Positions 1-5,018 of a stretch of 8,470 bases of DNA are shown here, piece after piece. Origin of the DNA: VGKU01 sp964388785 (lineage in GTDB: Bacteria > Patescibacteriota > Patescibacteriia > UBA9934 > GWF2-40-263). The stretch covers positions 1 through 8,470 of the forward strand of contig CAYMBX010000037.1 in the NCBI GenBank assembly GCA_964388785.1, in the 5' to 3' direction. Position numbers and translations under genes: made by a program. The stretch's first letter is position 1; each line of letters begins with the position of its first letter. A model generated the notes under the pieces. That model made no database searches. It worked only from the letters and a program-made list of their open reading frames with translations, and had not been told where the DNA came from.

Positions 1-58
1 GCAGCTCGCAAGGCTCATAACCTTGAGGTCGTGGGTTCAAATCCCACCCCCGCAACCA
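1..58 (+). tRNA. Initiator tRNA-fMet (CAT anticodon), 5' part outside window
   Basis: This is the 3' three-quarters of a tRNA; window base 1 corresponds to tRNA position 19. The anticodon arm (stem CAAGG/CCTTG, loop CTCATAA) carries CAT. The T arm is GTGGG-TTCAAAT-CCCAC, and an encoded CCA ends at 58. It is called initiator rather than elongator Met or Ile2 for three reasons. The 3' acceptor strand is CCCCGCA followed by discriminator A, so position 72 is A, as in the unpaired 1:72 position of E. coli tRNA-fMet. Position 24 is U, which fits the initiator-type A11-U24 pair. The body closely resembles E. coli tRNA-fMet. Of the three G-C pairs normally found in the initiator anticodon stem, 30-40 and 31-39 are present, but 29-41 is A-U. 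The 5' acceptor and D-stem strands lie before the window, so the 1:72 mismatch itself cannot be seen. Confidence 0.88.
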
Positions 59-97
59 AAAACACATCGCTTCATGCGGTGTGTTTTTGTTTCTTCT
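58..97. terminator. Bidirectional terminator between tRNA-fMet and the small membrane protein gene
   Basis: A 13-bp stem (58-70 with 76-88; one T-G wobble in the plus-strand reading) closes a 5-nt TTCAT loop. The outer five pairs are A-T, so either strand reads a GC core followed by a run of T. On the plus strand more T-rich sequence follows (84-105). The stem uses the last A of the tRNA CCA, so tRNA and terminator overlap by one base. It serves the tRNA on the plus strand and the convergent 78-residue gene on the minus strand. Confidence 0.85.
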
Positions 98-333
98 TAT
101 TTTTTCAGAGCAAGCATTCCACCGAGAATGGCACCGACGAGTGTTCCAAATCCCATTCCCAAAAACGGAGCGATCAATTGCGGCCCATCTTCCATCATGG
201 ACGATCCTGGAAGGACAAGGGTAATACCTTGGATGAGAAGTCCGAGCATCAAGCCTGCAAAAAGACCGGTGAGGGCACCGAGCAACGAGGTCGTGATCAT
301 GTGAATGAAATCATTGTTATCTTTCATATCCAT
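97..333 (-). CDS. Small glycine-zipper membrane protein, two transmembrane helices
   Basis: A 78-residue hydrophobic protein of unknown function. Two predicted membrane helices (about residues 13-41 and 53-76) are joined by a short polar loop, PGSSMMEDGPQ. Both helices carry glycine every fourth residue: G19, G23, G27, G31 in the first and G59, G63, G67, G71 in the second. This is a glycine-zipper pattern typical of tightly packed or oligomeric membrane helices. The N-terminus is acidic and polar, and the C-terminus ends in two lysines. ATG at 333 is used here; ATG at 327 (residue 3) is equally possible because there is no Shine-Dalgarno sequence and a -10-like element sits directly upstream. 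The gene has its own terminator on each side, so it is probably monocistronic. Being real is supported by its position between two terminators and by the regular helix pattern. A function such as channel, toxin or stress peptide cannot be assigned. Confidence 0.72.
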   Translation of the reverse strand: MDMKDNNDFIHMITTSLLGALTGLFAGLMLGLLIQGITLVLPGSSMMEDGPQLIAPFLGMGFGTLVGAILGGMLALKK

Positions 334-335
334 TC

Positions 336-344
336 ATCTTAACA
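336..344 (-). promoter_or_regulatory. Possible extended -10 for the small membrane protein gene
   Basis: On the minus strand the sequence TGTTAAGAT reads as a TGn extended -10 (TAAGAT at 341-336, four of six matches to TATAAT). It lies just after the upstream gene's terminator and 2-8 nt before the two candidate ATG codons, so the transcript would have almost no leader. No convincing -35 is present. Confidence 0.3.
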
Positions 345-373
345 CAAAATAAAACGCGATCCGGATGGATCGC
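344..373 (-). terminator. Rho-independent terminator of the peptidoglycan-binding-domain gene
   Basis: On the minus strand a perfect 7-bp stem, GCGATCC/GGATCGC (373-367 and 362-356), with a 4-nt loop is followed by GCGTTTTATTTT. It lies 23 nt after the TAG stop of the gene ending at 397 and separates that gene from the small membrane protein gene downstream. Confidence 0.8.
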
Positions 374-396
374 AGAAGACGACAGTGGGACGTGGT

Positions 397-729
397 CTAC
401 TCGGGCCAGATTCCTCGCTGACCGTTGGGATCGACCCAGACAGTCACGCCGTCCTGCGGTGCCCAGTTGATCGCGTCGACGTCGAAGGAGGTCTTCTTCC
501 ACAACGCCTCGCGCGTGGCGGGTCCGAAGTTGCCATCCTGCTCGATGCCGAGCCAGTGTTGCAGCTTGGCGACTTGTTGCGCGGTGACATCCCCGTATCG
601 GAGATCGGGAATGATGCCATCGCCGAAGCCGAGTGCGTCGAGGAAGACGTGAAGCTTGTCGACGGCACCGCCGTAGGAACCTCGGTTGAGGTACGGGGGA
701 AAGAGTTTCTTTTCGGATGAAGCAGACAC
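397..729 (-). CDS. Lone peptidoglycan-binding domain protein (PG_binding_1 type)
   Basis: A 110-residue protein consisting almost only of one peptidoglycan-binding domain at about residues 13-78. It shows the family's pattern: N15-R-G-S-Y-G with V23..L26, a middle YGDVT, V53..LQ (55-57), then GIEQDG (61-66), FG (68-69) and T72..AL (75-76). Members normally hold a cell-wall enzyme on murein, yet no catalytic domain, signal peptide or membrane helix is visible. The tail (79-110) holds WAPQDGVTVWVDPNG and has no family I recognise. The GTG start at 729 is chosen because a perfect GGAGG (740-736) lies 6 nt upstream; an upstream TTG at 747 would put that site inside the gene. The DNA is GC-richer than its neighbours (38 of 60 bases at 481-540, against 32 of 60 at 1741-1800 in parB), hinting at a different history. 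The binding domain is certain; its target and location are not. Confidence 0.85.
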   Translation of the reverse strand: MSASSEKKLFPPYLNRGSYGGAVDKLHVFLDALGFGDGIIPDLRYGDVTAQQVAKLQHWLGIEQDGNFGPATREALWKKTSFDVDAINWAPQDGVTVWVDPNGQRGIWPE

Positions 730-735
730 GGAAGT

Positions 736-740
736 CCTCC
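736..740 (-). promoter_or_regulatory. Shine-Dalgarno site that fixes the GTG start at 729
   Basis: GGAGG on the minus strand, 6 nt before GTG 729-727. It is the strongest ribosome-binding site in the window and decides the start of the peptidoglycan-binding-domain gene. A TATGAT -10-like hexamer lies further upstream at 785-780, without a well-spaced -35 (the TTGACA at 802-797 is only 11 nt away). Confidence 0.75.
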
Positions 741-789
741 AAAGCAAGTAGACACAGCCCGTCTGTGCGCCGGCACCGTATCATAAACA

Positions 790-819
790 TAGACCGTGTC
801 AACCTTCATTTGCTATACT
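790..819 (+). promoter_or_regulatory. Predicted promoter of parA-parB with extended -10
   Basis: TGCTATACT (811-819) is a TGn extended -10 with a five-of-six match to TATAAT. TAGACC (790-795, four of six) is a possible -35 with an 18-nt spacer. Transcription would begin near 826-827, only about 8 nt before the parA ATG. The AGAGG at 829-833 is just 1 nt from the ATG, too close to act as a normal Shine-Dalgarno site. Confidence 0.6.
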
Positions 820-834
820 GTGAGCCACAGAGGT

Positions 835-1608
835 ATGGCGCATATTATTTCGGTGGTGAATCAAAAGGGGGGCGTTGGCAAAACGACGACATCCGTCAAT
901 TTGGCCGCTTTTTTGGCTGAGCATGGGAAATTCGTGTTGTTGGTGGATTTGGATCCGCAGGCAAATGCGACCTCTGGATTGGGTTTGGATCATCAGTCGC
1001 TTCCGGCCGGTATTTACGAAGCGATTATCGGGGCGCATCCGATGCGTCGGCTCATTCACAAGACCACCCATGACGGACTCAAAATCGTTCCGGCTACACA
1101 ATCACTTGCCGGGGCATCGGTTGAACTGGTCAATGCGGAAGAGCGTGAACATTTTTTGCGAAAAGCGCTTTTGGAAGTGCGTAATGATTTCGATTACATT
1201 TTGATCGACAATCCGCCTTCGCTTGGCATGTTGACGATCAACGGGCTTGTCGCGGCCGATTCTGTGCTCATCCCCGTACAAGCCGAGTACTATGCGCTTG
1301 AAGGGTTGACCCAACTCATGAACACCATCAATCTCGTCAAAGAAAACATTCGACCGGATCTCGAAATTATGGGTGCCGTGATTACGATGTATGATTCGCG
1401 CACGCGGCTCTCAAAGGAGGTTTTGCAGGAACTGTATCGATATTTTCCTGATAAAATTTTCCGTTCCGTGATCCCGCGCAGTGTGCGTTTAGCGGAAGCT
1501 CCGTCGTTCGGCAAATCCATCTTAGGATACGACCCGACTTCTCGTGCCGCAAAAGCGTACGAACGGTTGGCAAAAGAATTTATTTTGCGGGAAGAAGGAT
1601 TATTGTAA
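835..1608 (+). CDS. parA: ParA/Soj chromosome-partitioning ATPase
   Basis: A 257-residue ParA/Soj-family ATPase, the usual length for chromosomal members. It shows the deviant Walker A motif KGGVGKTT (residues 11-18, with signature lysine K11 and phosphate-binding K16). Walker A' is LLVDLDPQ (D40) and Walker B is ILIDNPPSLG (D125, with N where C is common). The C-terminal half has the family's VIPRSVRLAEAPSFGKSI stretch. Family knowledge: ATP-bound ParA dimers coat the nucleoid, and ParB bound at parS triggers hydrolysis, which moves and separates origin regions. The ATG at 835 gives the standard MAHIISVVNQKGG start; an in-frame GTG at 796 would lie inside the promoter. It is first in an operon with parB, 2 nt between stop and next start. 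Nothing essential is missing. Confidence 0.96.
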   Translation: MAHIISVVNQKGGVGKTTTSVNLAAFLAEHGKFVLLVDLDPQANATSGLGLDHQSLPAGIYEAIIGAHPMRRLIHKTTHDGLKIVPATQSLAGASVELVNAEEREHFLRKALLEVRNDFDYILIDNPPSLGMLTINGLVAADSVLIPVQAEYYALEGLTQLMNTINLVKENIRPDLEIMGAVITMYDSRTRLSKEVLQELYRYFPDKIFRSVIPRSVRLAEAPSFGKSILGYDPTSRAAKAYERLAKEFILREEGLL

Positions 1609-1610
1609 TT

Positions 1611-2462
1611 ATGACTAAACCGGCACTTGGGAGGGGGCTTGGTTCGCTCATTCCCCAGAAACAAACGTTGACAGAACAGATTATTCCGGAAGCGCACCAA
1701 GAGGTGCGCGACATTGATGTAACGAACATTCGCGAAAATCCGCGTCAGCCGCGCGCACATTTTTCCGCGAGCGATTTGGAAGATCTCATCAATTCCATTC
1801 AACAGCATGGAATCATCCAGCCGCTTATCGTCACGCGATCGGATGACGGATATGAACTCATTGCGGGTGAGCGTCGTTTGCGCGCGTCCCGAACACTTGG
1901 CCTCAAAACGGTTCCGGCCATTGTGCGCGACGCAACTGATCAGCAAAAATTGGAGCTCGCCTTGATCGAAAACATTCAGCGACAAGACCTCAACGCGGTC
2001 GAAGAAGCGGTGGCCTATCAAGCACTGATTGATGAATTCAATCTGACGCAAGAACAGGTTGCCAAGCGTGTGGGGAAAAGCCGTTCGAATATCGCAAACA
2101 TTTTACGGCTTCTTGAGCTTCCCGAGGAAATTCTTCAGGCCCTCAAAGAGGGGAGAATTACAAAATCGCATGCACGCACGCTGCTTGCAGAAGTGCGTCC
2201 TGAGCAACAACATGCGTTGTTTCTTCGGATGCTTTCCGGAGAAGTGACGGTGCGGGAAGCTGAGGCGCGTGTTGGTCAAAAAAAGAGCACGAGCGGAGAT
2301 GAAAAGAGGAAAGATCCGAATATCGCGGCGCACGAAAAACGGTTGCGCGAAGTACTCGGAACGAAAGTTGATATTTTTGAATCTGCTGGGAAAGGGAAAA
2401 TTAGTATCGCATTTTACTCTCGAGAAGAATTAATGGAGTTGTTGGATCGATTAAGTGAATGA
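1611..2462 (+). CDS. parB: ParB/Spo0J chromosome-partitioning protein (CTPase clamp)
   Basis: A 283-residue chromosomal ParB of normal length. Residues 4-15 (PALGRGLGSLIP) are the N-terminal ParA-stimulating motif. The ParB/sulfiredoxin-like CTP-binding domain covers about 34-125, with NPRQPR (43-48), the C motif GERR (86-89) and ENIQR (120-124). A helix-turn-helix that reads parS follows at about 145-170 (LTQEQVAKRVGKSRSNI). The C-terminal dimerisation part is preceded by a charged linker at about 225-245. Family knowledge: ParB loads at parS, closes as a CTP-dependent sliding clamp, spreads along DNA, recruits SMC and activates ParA. AAGGA (1595-1599) lies 11 nt before the ATG, inside the end of parA, so the two are translated from one message. 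The gene ends in tandem TGA TGA and converges on the Rel gene with 9 nt between. No clear terminator is visible in that gap. Confidence 0.96.
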   Translation: MTKPALGRGLGSLIPQKQTLTEQIIPEAHQEVRDIDVTNIRENPRQPRAHFSASDLEDLINSIQQHGIIQPLIVTRSDDGYELIAGERRLRASRTLGLKTVPAIVRDATDQQKLELALIENIQRQDLNAVEEAVAYQALIDEFNLTQEQVAKRVGKSRSNIANILRLLELPEEILQALKEGRITKSHARTLLAEVRPEQQHALFLRMLSGEVTVREAEARVGQKKSTSGDEKRKDPNIAAHEKRLREVLGTKVDIFESAGKGKISIAFYSREELMELLDRLSE

Positions 2463-2471
2463 TGAGTTACT

Positions 2472-3983
2472 TCATCGCGCGGACGTTTTATTCGCTTTAT
2501 CACGCCCGTGCAGCATGCCGGCGAACCATCCTTTGACTGTGTTGCGCGTTGCATCGCGAATTTTTTTTCGCGCATGTCGTGTACGTGCGAATTTGATCCA
2601 GTCCGGATTCGGACCGCGCCGATTTTTGTCCGTGATGATTTCGACGATGTCGCCCGACGTGAGTGTCGTGTCCAAGTTGCGCATCACGTCGTTAACTCGC
2701 ACGGCGACGCATTTGTTGCCAACCTCGGTATGAATGGCATAGGCGAAGTCGACGGGTGTTCCGCCTTCGGGAAGATCGATCACGTCTCCTTGAGGGGTAA
2801 ACACAAAGATGCGGTCTTTAAACACGTCGATCTTCATGTATTCGAGTTGTTCAAGGAAATCCTTTTTGTCCGCAAGCTCTTTTTGGATTTGTGCGAGTTC
2901 CTCCATCCAGCGGATATTGCGAACCGATTGCGCGGAACCTTCTTTATAGCGCCAGTGCGCGGCAACTCCGTATTCCGCTAAGTCGTGCATTTCTTGTGTG
3001 CGAATTTGAAATTCCACAATCTCCCCGTCGCTTGTGAACATGGTCGTGTGGAGAGATTGATATCCGTTTGGTTTCGGCTGAGCGAGATAATCTTTGATGC
3101 GGCCCGGAACCGGTCGCCAGCGCTGGTGCAAGACACCGAGCGTCGCATAACAGTCTTCCACATCGCCAACAATAATCCGCACGGCGATCAGGTCATAAAT
3201 TTTTGAAAGGTCGCCTTCATACTTTTTCATTTTTTTGTACAGACTGAACAGACGTTTGACACGTCCGTGGACCTGAAAATTTTCTATGCCCGCTTCCGTC
3301 AGCATGTGTTCCGTTTCGGAGATCACACGGCTGACGTACGCACCCTTTTCTCGGACTTTGATGTCCATGATGCTCTTCATCCGTTCGTATTCTTTTGGTT
3401 TGAGATAGGCGAACGACAGATCCTCGAGTTCACCTTTCATTTCGCTCATTCCCAGACGTCCCGCAATGGGCGCGTAAATTTCAAGCGACTCTCGCGCGAT
3501 GCGTTCTTGTTTGTGTTTGGGTTGTCCGTAGAGTGTTTGCAGGTTATGGAGTCGGTCCGCAAACTTAATGAAGACCACGCGCACATCGCTTGCCATGGCT
3601 AAAAACATTTTTCGGAGATTTTCCGCATACCGTTCCACACCCCGATACTTAACCGTCTGTTTCAATTTCGTGACGCTCTCCACAAGTGCAGCGATGTCGT
3701 CCCCGAATCGACGGCGCAGTTCCTCAATTTCATAAGCGCTGTCTTCGACAACGTCATGCAGCAGGCCGGCGGAGACCACATGAATATGCAATCCCATCTC
3801 GGCGAGACGATAGGCGACGGCAAGGGGGTGATTGATGAACGGTTCGCCGGTGAGTCGTACCTCGCCTTCGTGTGCTTCTTGCGCGAGATCGTACGCACGT
3901 TGAAGCAAATCCAAATCCGGATTCGTATAATGCATCCGTATCAGACTTTTCAACTGTTCATATGTGTGCGCGTATTCCGCCAT
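2472..3983 (-). CDS. rel: Short bifunctional (p)ppGpp synthetase/hydrolase (HD-SYN-TGS only)
   Basis: A 503-residue RelA/SpoT homolog. The N-terminal HD hydrolase keeps its key residues (R43, H52, H76-D77, E80-D81, D143, N147), each one position earlier than in the well-studied streptococcal Rel. The synthetase domain has D264, the NGYQSLHTT loop (Y308) and EFQIRT (E324). Its RIKD motif (295-298) is of the RxKD kind found in bifunctional Rel/SpoT rather than the ExDD kind of RelA. A TGS domain spans about 388-450. The protein then stops after about 50 residues, whereas long Rel proteins continue to about 730-750 through helical, zinc-finger and ACT regions. No frameshift explains this: parB begins 9 nt beyond the stop. 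ATG 3983 is chosen because family similarity starts there; upstream in-frame sequence holds the promoter. It should both make and degrade (p)ppGpp in the cytoplasm. Confidence 0.93.
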   Translation of the reverse strand: MAEYAHTYEQLKSLIRMHYTNPDLDLLQRAYDLAQEAHEGEVRLTGEPFINHPLAVAYRLAEMGLHIHVVSAGLLHDVVEDSAYEIEELRRRFGDDIAALVESVTKLKQTVKYRGVERYAENLRKMFLAMASDVRVVFIKFADRLHNLQTLYGQPKHKQERIARESLEIYAPIAGRLGMSEMKGELEDLSFAYLKPKEYERMKSIMDIKVREKGAYVSRVISETEHMLTEAGIENFQVHGRVKRLFSLYKKMKKYEGDLSKIYDLIAVRIIVGDVEDCYATLGVLHQRWRPVPGRIKDYLAQPKPNGYQSLHTTMFTSDGEIVEFQIRTQEMHDLAEYGVAAHWRYKEGSAQSVRNIRWMEELAQIQKELADKKDFLEQLEYMKIDVFKDRIFVFTPQGDVIDLPEGGTPVDFAYAIHTEVGNKCVAVRVNDVMRNLDTTLTSGDIVEIITDKNRRGPNPDWIKFARTRHARKKIRDATRNTVKGWFAGMLHGRDKANKTSAR

Positions 3984-3995
3984 ATGTATCCATTT

Positions 3996-4024
3996 ACGAT
4001 ACCGCCAAGAAATTGGACTGTAAA
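3996..4024 (-). promoter_or_regulatory. Predicted promoter of the Rel gene
   Basis: On the minus strand TTTACA (4024-4019, five of six to TTGACA) and TATCGT (4001-3996, four of six to TATAAT) are separated by exactly 17 nt. The start point would be near 3989, about 6 nt before the ATG at 3983. No Shine-Dalgarno sequence is present, so translation would start on an almost leaderless message, as predicted for parA. Confidence 0.5.
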
Positions 4025-4065
4025 GGGTAAAAATGGTATGTTTTTTGAGAATGGGATCGGCTGGG

Positions 4066-4093
4066 CACCTGCCGGCGGGTGACAAATTTTGTC
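4066..4093. repeat. Adjacent palindromes upstream of the Rel promoter, possible operator
   Basis: Two inverted repeats meet at base 4081. The first is CACCTG/CGGGTG (4066-4071 and 4076-4081, one G-T wobble) around CCGG. The second is GACAAA/TTTGTC (4081-4086 and 4088-4093) around one base. They lie 42-69 bp upstream of the predicted Rel -35. Neither is followed by a T run, so they are not terminators. A protein-binding role is possible but not shown. Confidence 0.35.
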
Positions 4094-4113
4094 TGTGCGG
4101 TGTTCTCAGACGC

Positions 4114-4166
4114 TTGGTGGGCAATAGATGCTCATTCTGCGAGCACTCGAATGAGCATCTATTGCC
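4114..4166 (-). repeat. Conserved-loop hairpin element, copy 1
   Basis: A perfect 18-bp inverted repeat (4120-4137 with 4149-4166) closes an 11-nt loop. Read on the minus strand the loop is GAGTGCTCGCA and the right arm is followed directly by CACCAA (4119-4114). A second hairpin at 7447-7495 has an unrelated stem but a loop differing at one base and the same CACCAA. The sequence shared across the inner stem ends and loop is TCGAGTGCYCGCAGA. Within the loop TGC and GCA could pair around two bases, leaving GAG as a bulge. No T run follows on either strand, which argues against a terminator. Function unknown; not a family I recognise. Confidence 0.85.
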
Positions 4167-4182
4167 GTGTTAGGGTGGATGG

Positions 4183-4211
4183 TTGTCATCGCGTACTTCT
4201 ACCAACAATAT
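4183..4211 (+). promoter_or_regulatory. Weak candidate promoter for the charged-protein gene
   Basis: TTGTCA (4183-4188, five of six to TTGACA) is followed after 17 nt by CAATAT (4206-4211, three of six to TATAAT). It would give a leader of about 80 nt before the ATG at 4300. The -10 is poor, so the start point is uncertain. Confidence 0.3.
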
Positions 4212-4299
4212 GGTCCCACAATAATTCCCTTCAGTCTTTTTCAGGATGGAAGTTCAGAGATAAACAAAGCGGGAAGAGGAAGGAGAGATATTAAACAAT

Positions 4300-5004
4300 A
4301 TGATGTCTGAACGAGCACCAGATATGAGATCACTATCAGAGGATCGAGAAGGCCGTGCACGGGATCGGGTTGCGGATGCCGAACGTGTTGCACGTGAATC
4401 AATGGAAGAGAGACGTGCGCGCGCGGAAATCGCGGAACAGATGGCAAGAGATCGTGTGGCAAGTGAGGAGGAAGCGGCGCGCGTTGCGGCCGGATTGAAA
4501 AAGCCTAAAGCGGAACGCGCGGGAGAGCGGACGGTTGCGCCACAAGATTCAAAATTGAAAAAAATTGCCGTCGGTGCGGCAGGTACGCTCGGCGATACGA
4601 CACTGAACGTCAGTGGAAGAGTCGCGAAACGCGTTGGGTATGGCATAAGCGCACTTTTTACAAAGATTGAGCAGATGGGGCATGATGCACTCAAGAAATC
4701 AGAAAAATATTGGAGTTGGATTCCGTTTGTTGGACCGTGGCTTGCCGGGAAGCCGGAGAAAACATGGGAGGAACAGGATAAAGAATGGGAAAAGAAATGG
4801 GAAGCGGAAGAAAAGAAAAAGGCTGCGGCGGCCAAGAAGGCGGAAGCGGAGAAGAAACGAAAGAAAGAACTCGCGGATGCGGGATTGACCGAAGAACAAA
4901 TCGATTTGATCCGCAAGGGGGAGGAAGAAGCTGTCGAGGGAGCAAAATCATCCGACGAAAAACCAAAGGAAGAAGAAAAGCCAAAAGAAGAAAAGGCCGC
5001 TTAG
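4300..5004 (+). CDS. Highly charged helical protein of unknown function
   Basis: A 234-residue protein I do not recognise. Residues 10-65 are rich in R, E, D and A (MEERRARAEIAEQMARD) and should form a long helix or coiled coil. A central segment at about 85-150 is less charged and partly amphipathic, with a tryptophan-rich patch YWSWIPFVGPWLAG (137-150). Residues 153-192 are a Lys/Glu/Ala coiled-coil stretch. LTEEQIDLIRKGEEE (196-210) may be a short helical unit, and the tail (211-234) is an acidic-basic low-complexity run. There is no cysteine, no signal peptide and no full-length membrane helix. Two adjacent ATG codons begin the frame at 4300 and 4303; AGGAG (4281-4285) is 14-17 nt upstream, longer than usual. 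The stop overlaps topA's stop on the other strand. A near-consensus parS site lies in codons for residues 29-34. TolA- or scaffold-like roles would be guesses. Confidence 0.75.
   Translation: MMSERAPDMRSLSEDREGRARDRVADAERVARESMEERRARAEIAEQMARDRVASEEEAARVAAGLKKPKAERAGERTVAPQDSKLKKIAVGAAGTLGDTTLNVSGRVAKRVGYGISALFTKIEQMGHDALKKSEKYWSWIPFVGPWLAGKPEKTWEEQDKEWEKKWEAEEKKKAAAAKKAEAEKKRKKELADAGLTEEQIDLIRKGEEEAVEGAKSSDEKPKEEEKPKEEKAA
4386..4401. promoter_or_regulatory. parS: Candidate parS centromere site (15 of 16 to consensus)
   Basis: TGTTGCACGTGAATCA matches the bacterial chromosomal parS consensus TGTTNCACGTGAAACA at all specified positions except one (T instead of A at position 14). The central CACGTG and left half are intact. 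It lies inside the charged-protein gene, about 1.9 kb from the end of parB. In other bacteria parS sites commonly fall inside genes near parAB. By my rough calculation, a match this good is expected by chance in a window this size well under once in a thousand. Confidence 0.65.
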
Positions 5005-5018
5005 GCCTTTTTCTTTTT
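4988..5018. terminator. Bidirectional terminator across overlapping stop codons
   Basis: A perfect 8-bp stem, AAAAGGCC/GGCCTTTT (4991-4998 and 5004-5011), closes the loop GCTTA, which contains parts of both stop codons. T-rich tails occur on both strands: TTTTTCTTTTT on plus (5008-5018) and CCTTTTCTTCTTTT on minus. It ends the convergent charged-protein gene and topA while encoding the last residues of both proteins. Confidence 0.8.

Larger units (their letters stand above)
3984..4299. other. Divergent intergenic region between the Rel gene and the charged-protein gene
   Basis: This 316-nt stretch has no credible gene; the 71-codon plus-strand ORF from 4079 runs through palindromes and has no ribosome-binding site. 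From left to right it holds: the Rel promoter (3996-4024); a GC-rich palindrome, CACC with GGTG around TGCCGGCG (4066-4081); an odd palindrome, GACAAA-T-TTTGTC (4081-4093); the long conserved-loop hairpin (4114-4166); and a weak promoter plus leader for the plus-strand gene. The hairpin lies upstream of both predicted promoters, so it may not be transcribed from either. Confidence 0.7.

Noticed and set aside
2463..2471. Stop-codon reassignment (TGA read as glycine or tryptophan, as in some CPR lineages).
   Set aside because: parB ends in tandem TGA at the expected length. Reading TGA as sense in the Rel gene would add only a few residues before a TAA, and no conserved position uses TGA.
3984..4124. 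N-terminal extension of the Rel protein from an upstream ATG at 4124.
   Set aside because: The added residues match no Rel family sequence and lie over a well-spaced promoter and palindromes.
4120..4166. Hairpin copy 1 as a rho-independent terminator.
   Set aside because: No T run follows on either strand, and it lies between divergent genes rather than after a stop codon.
4079..4294. Plus-strand ORF of 71 codons through the Rel/charged-protein intergenic region.
   Set aside because: It runs across palindromes and the hairpin, has no ribosome-binding site and no recognisable protein pattern.
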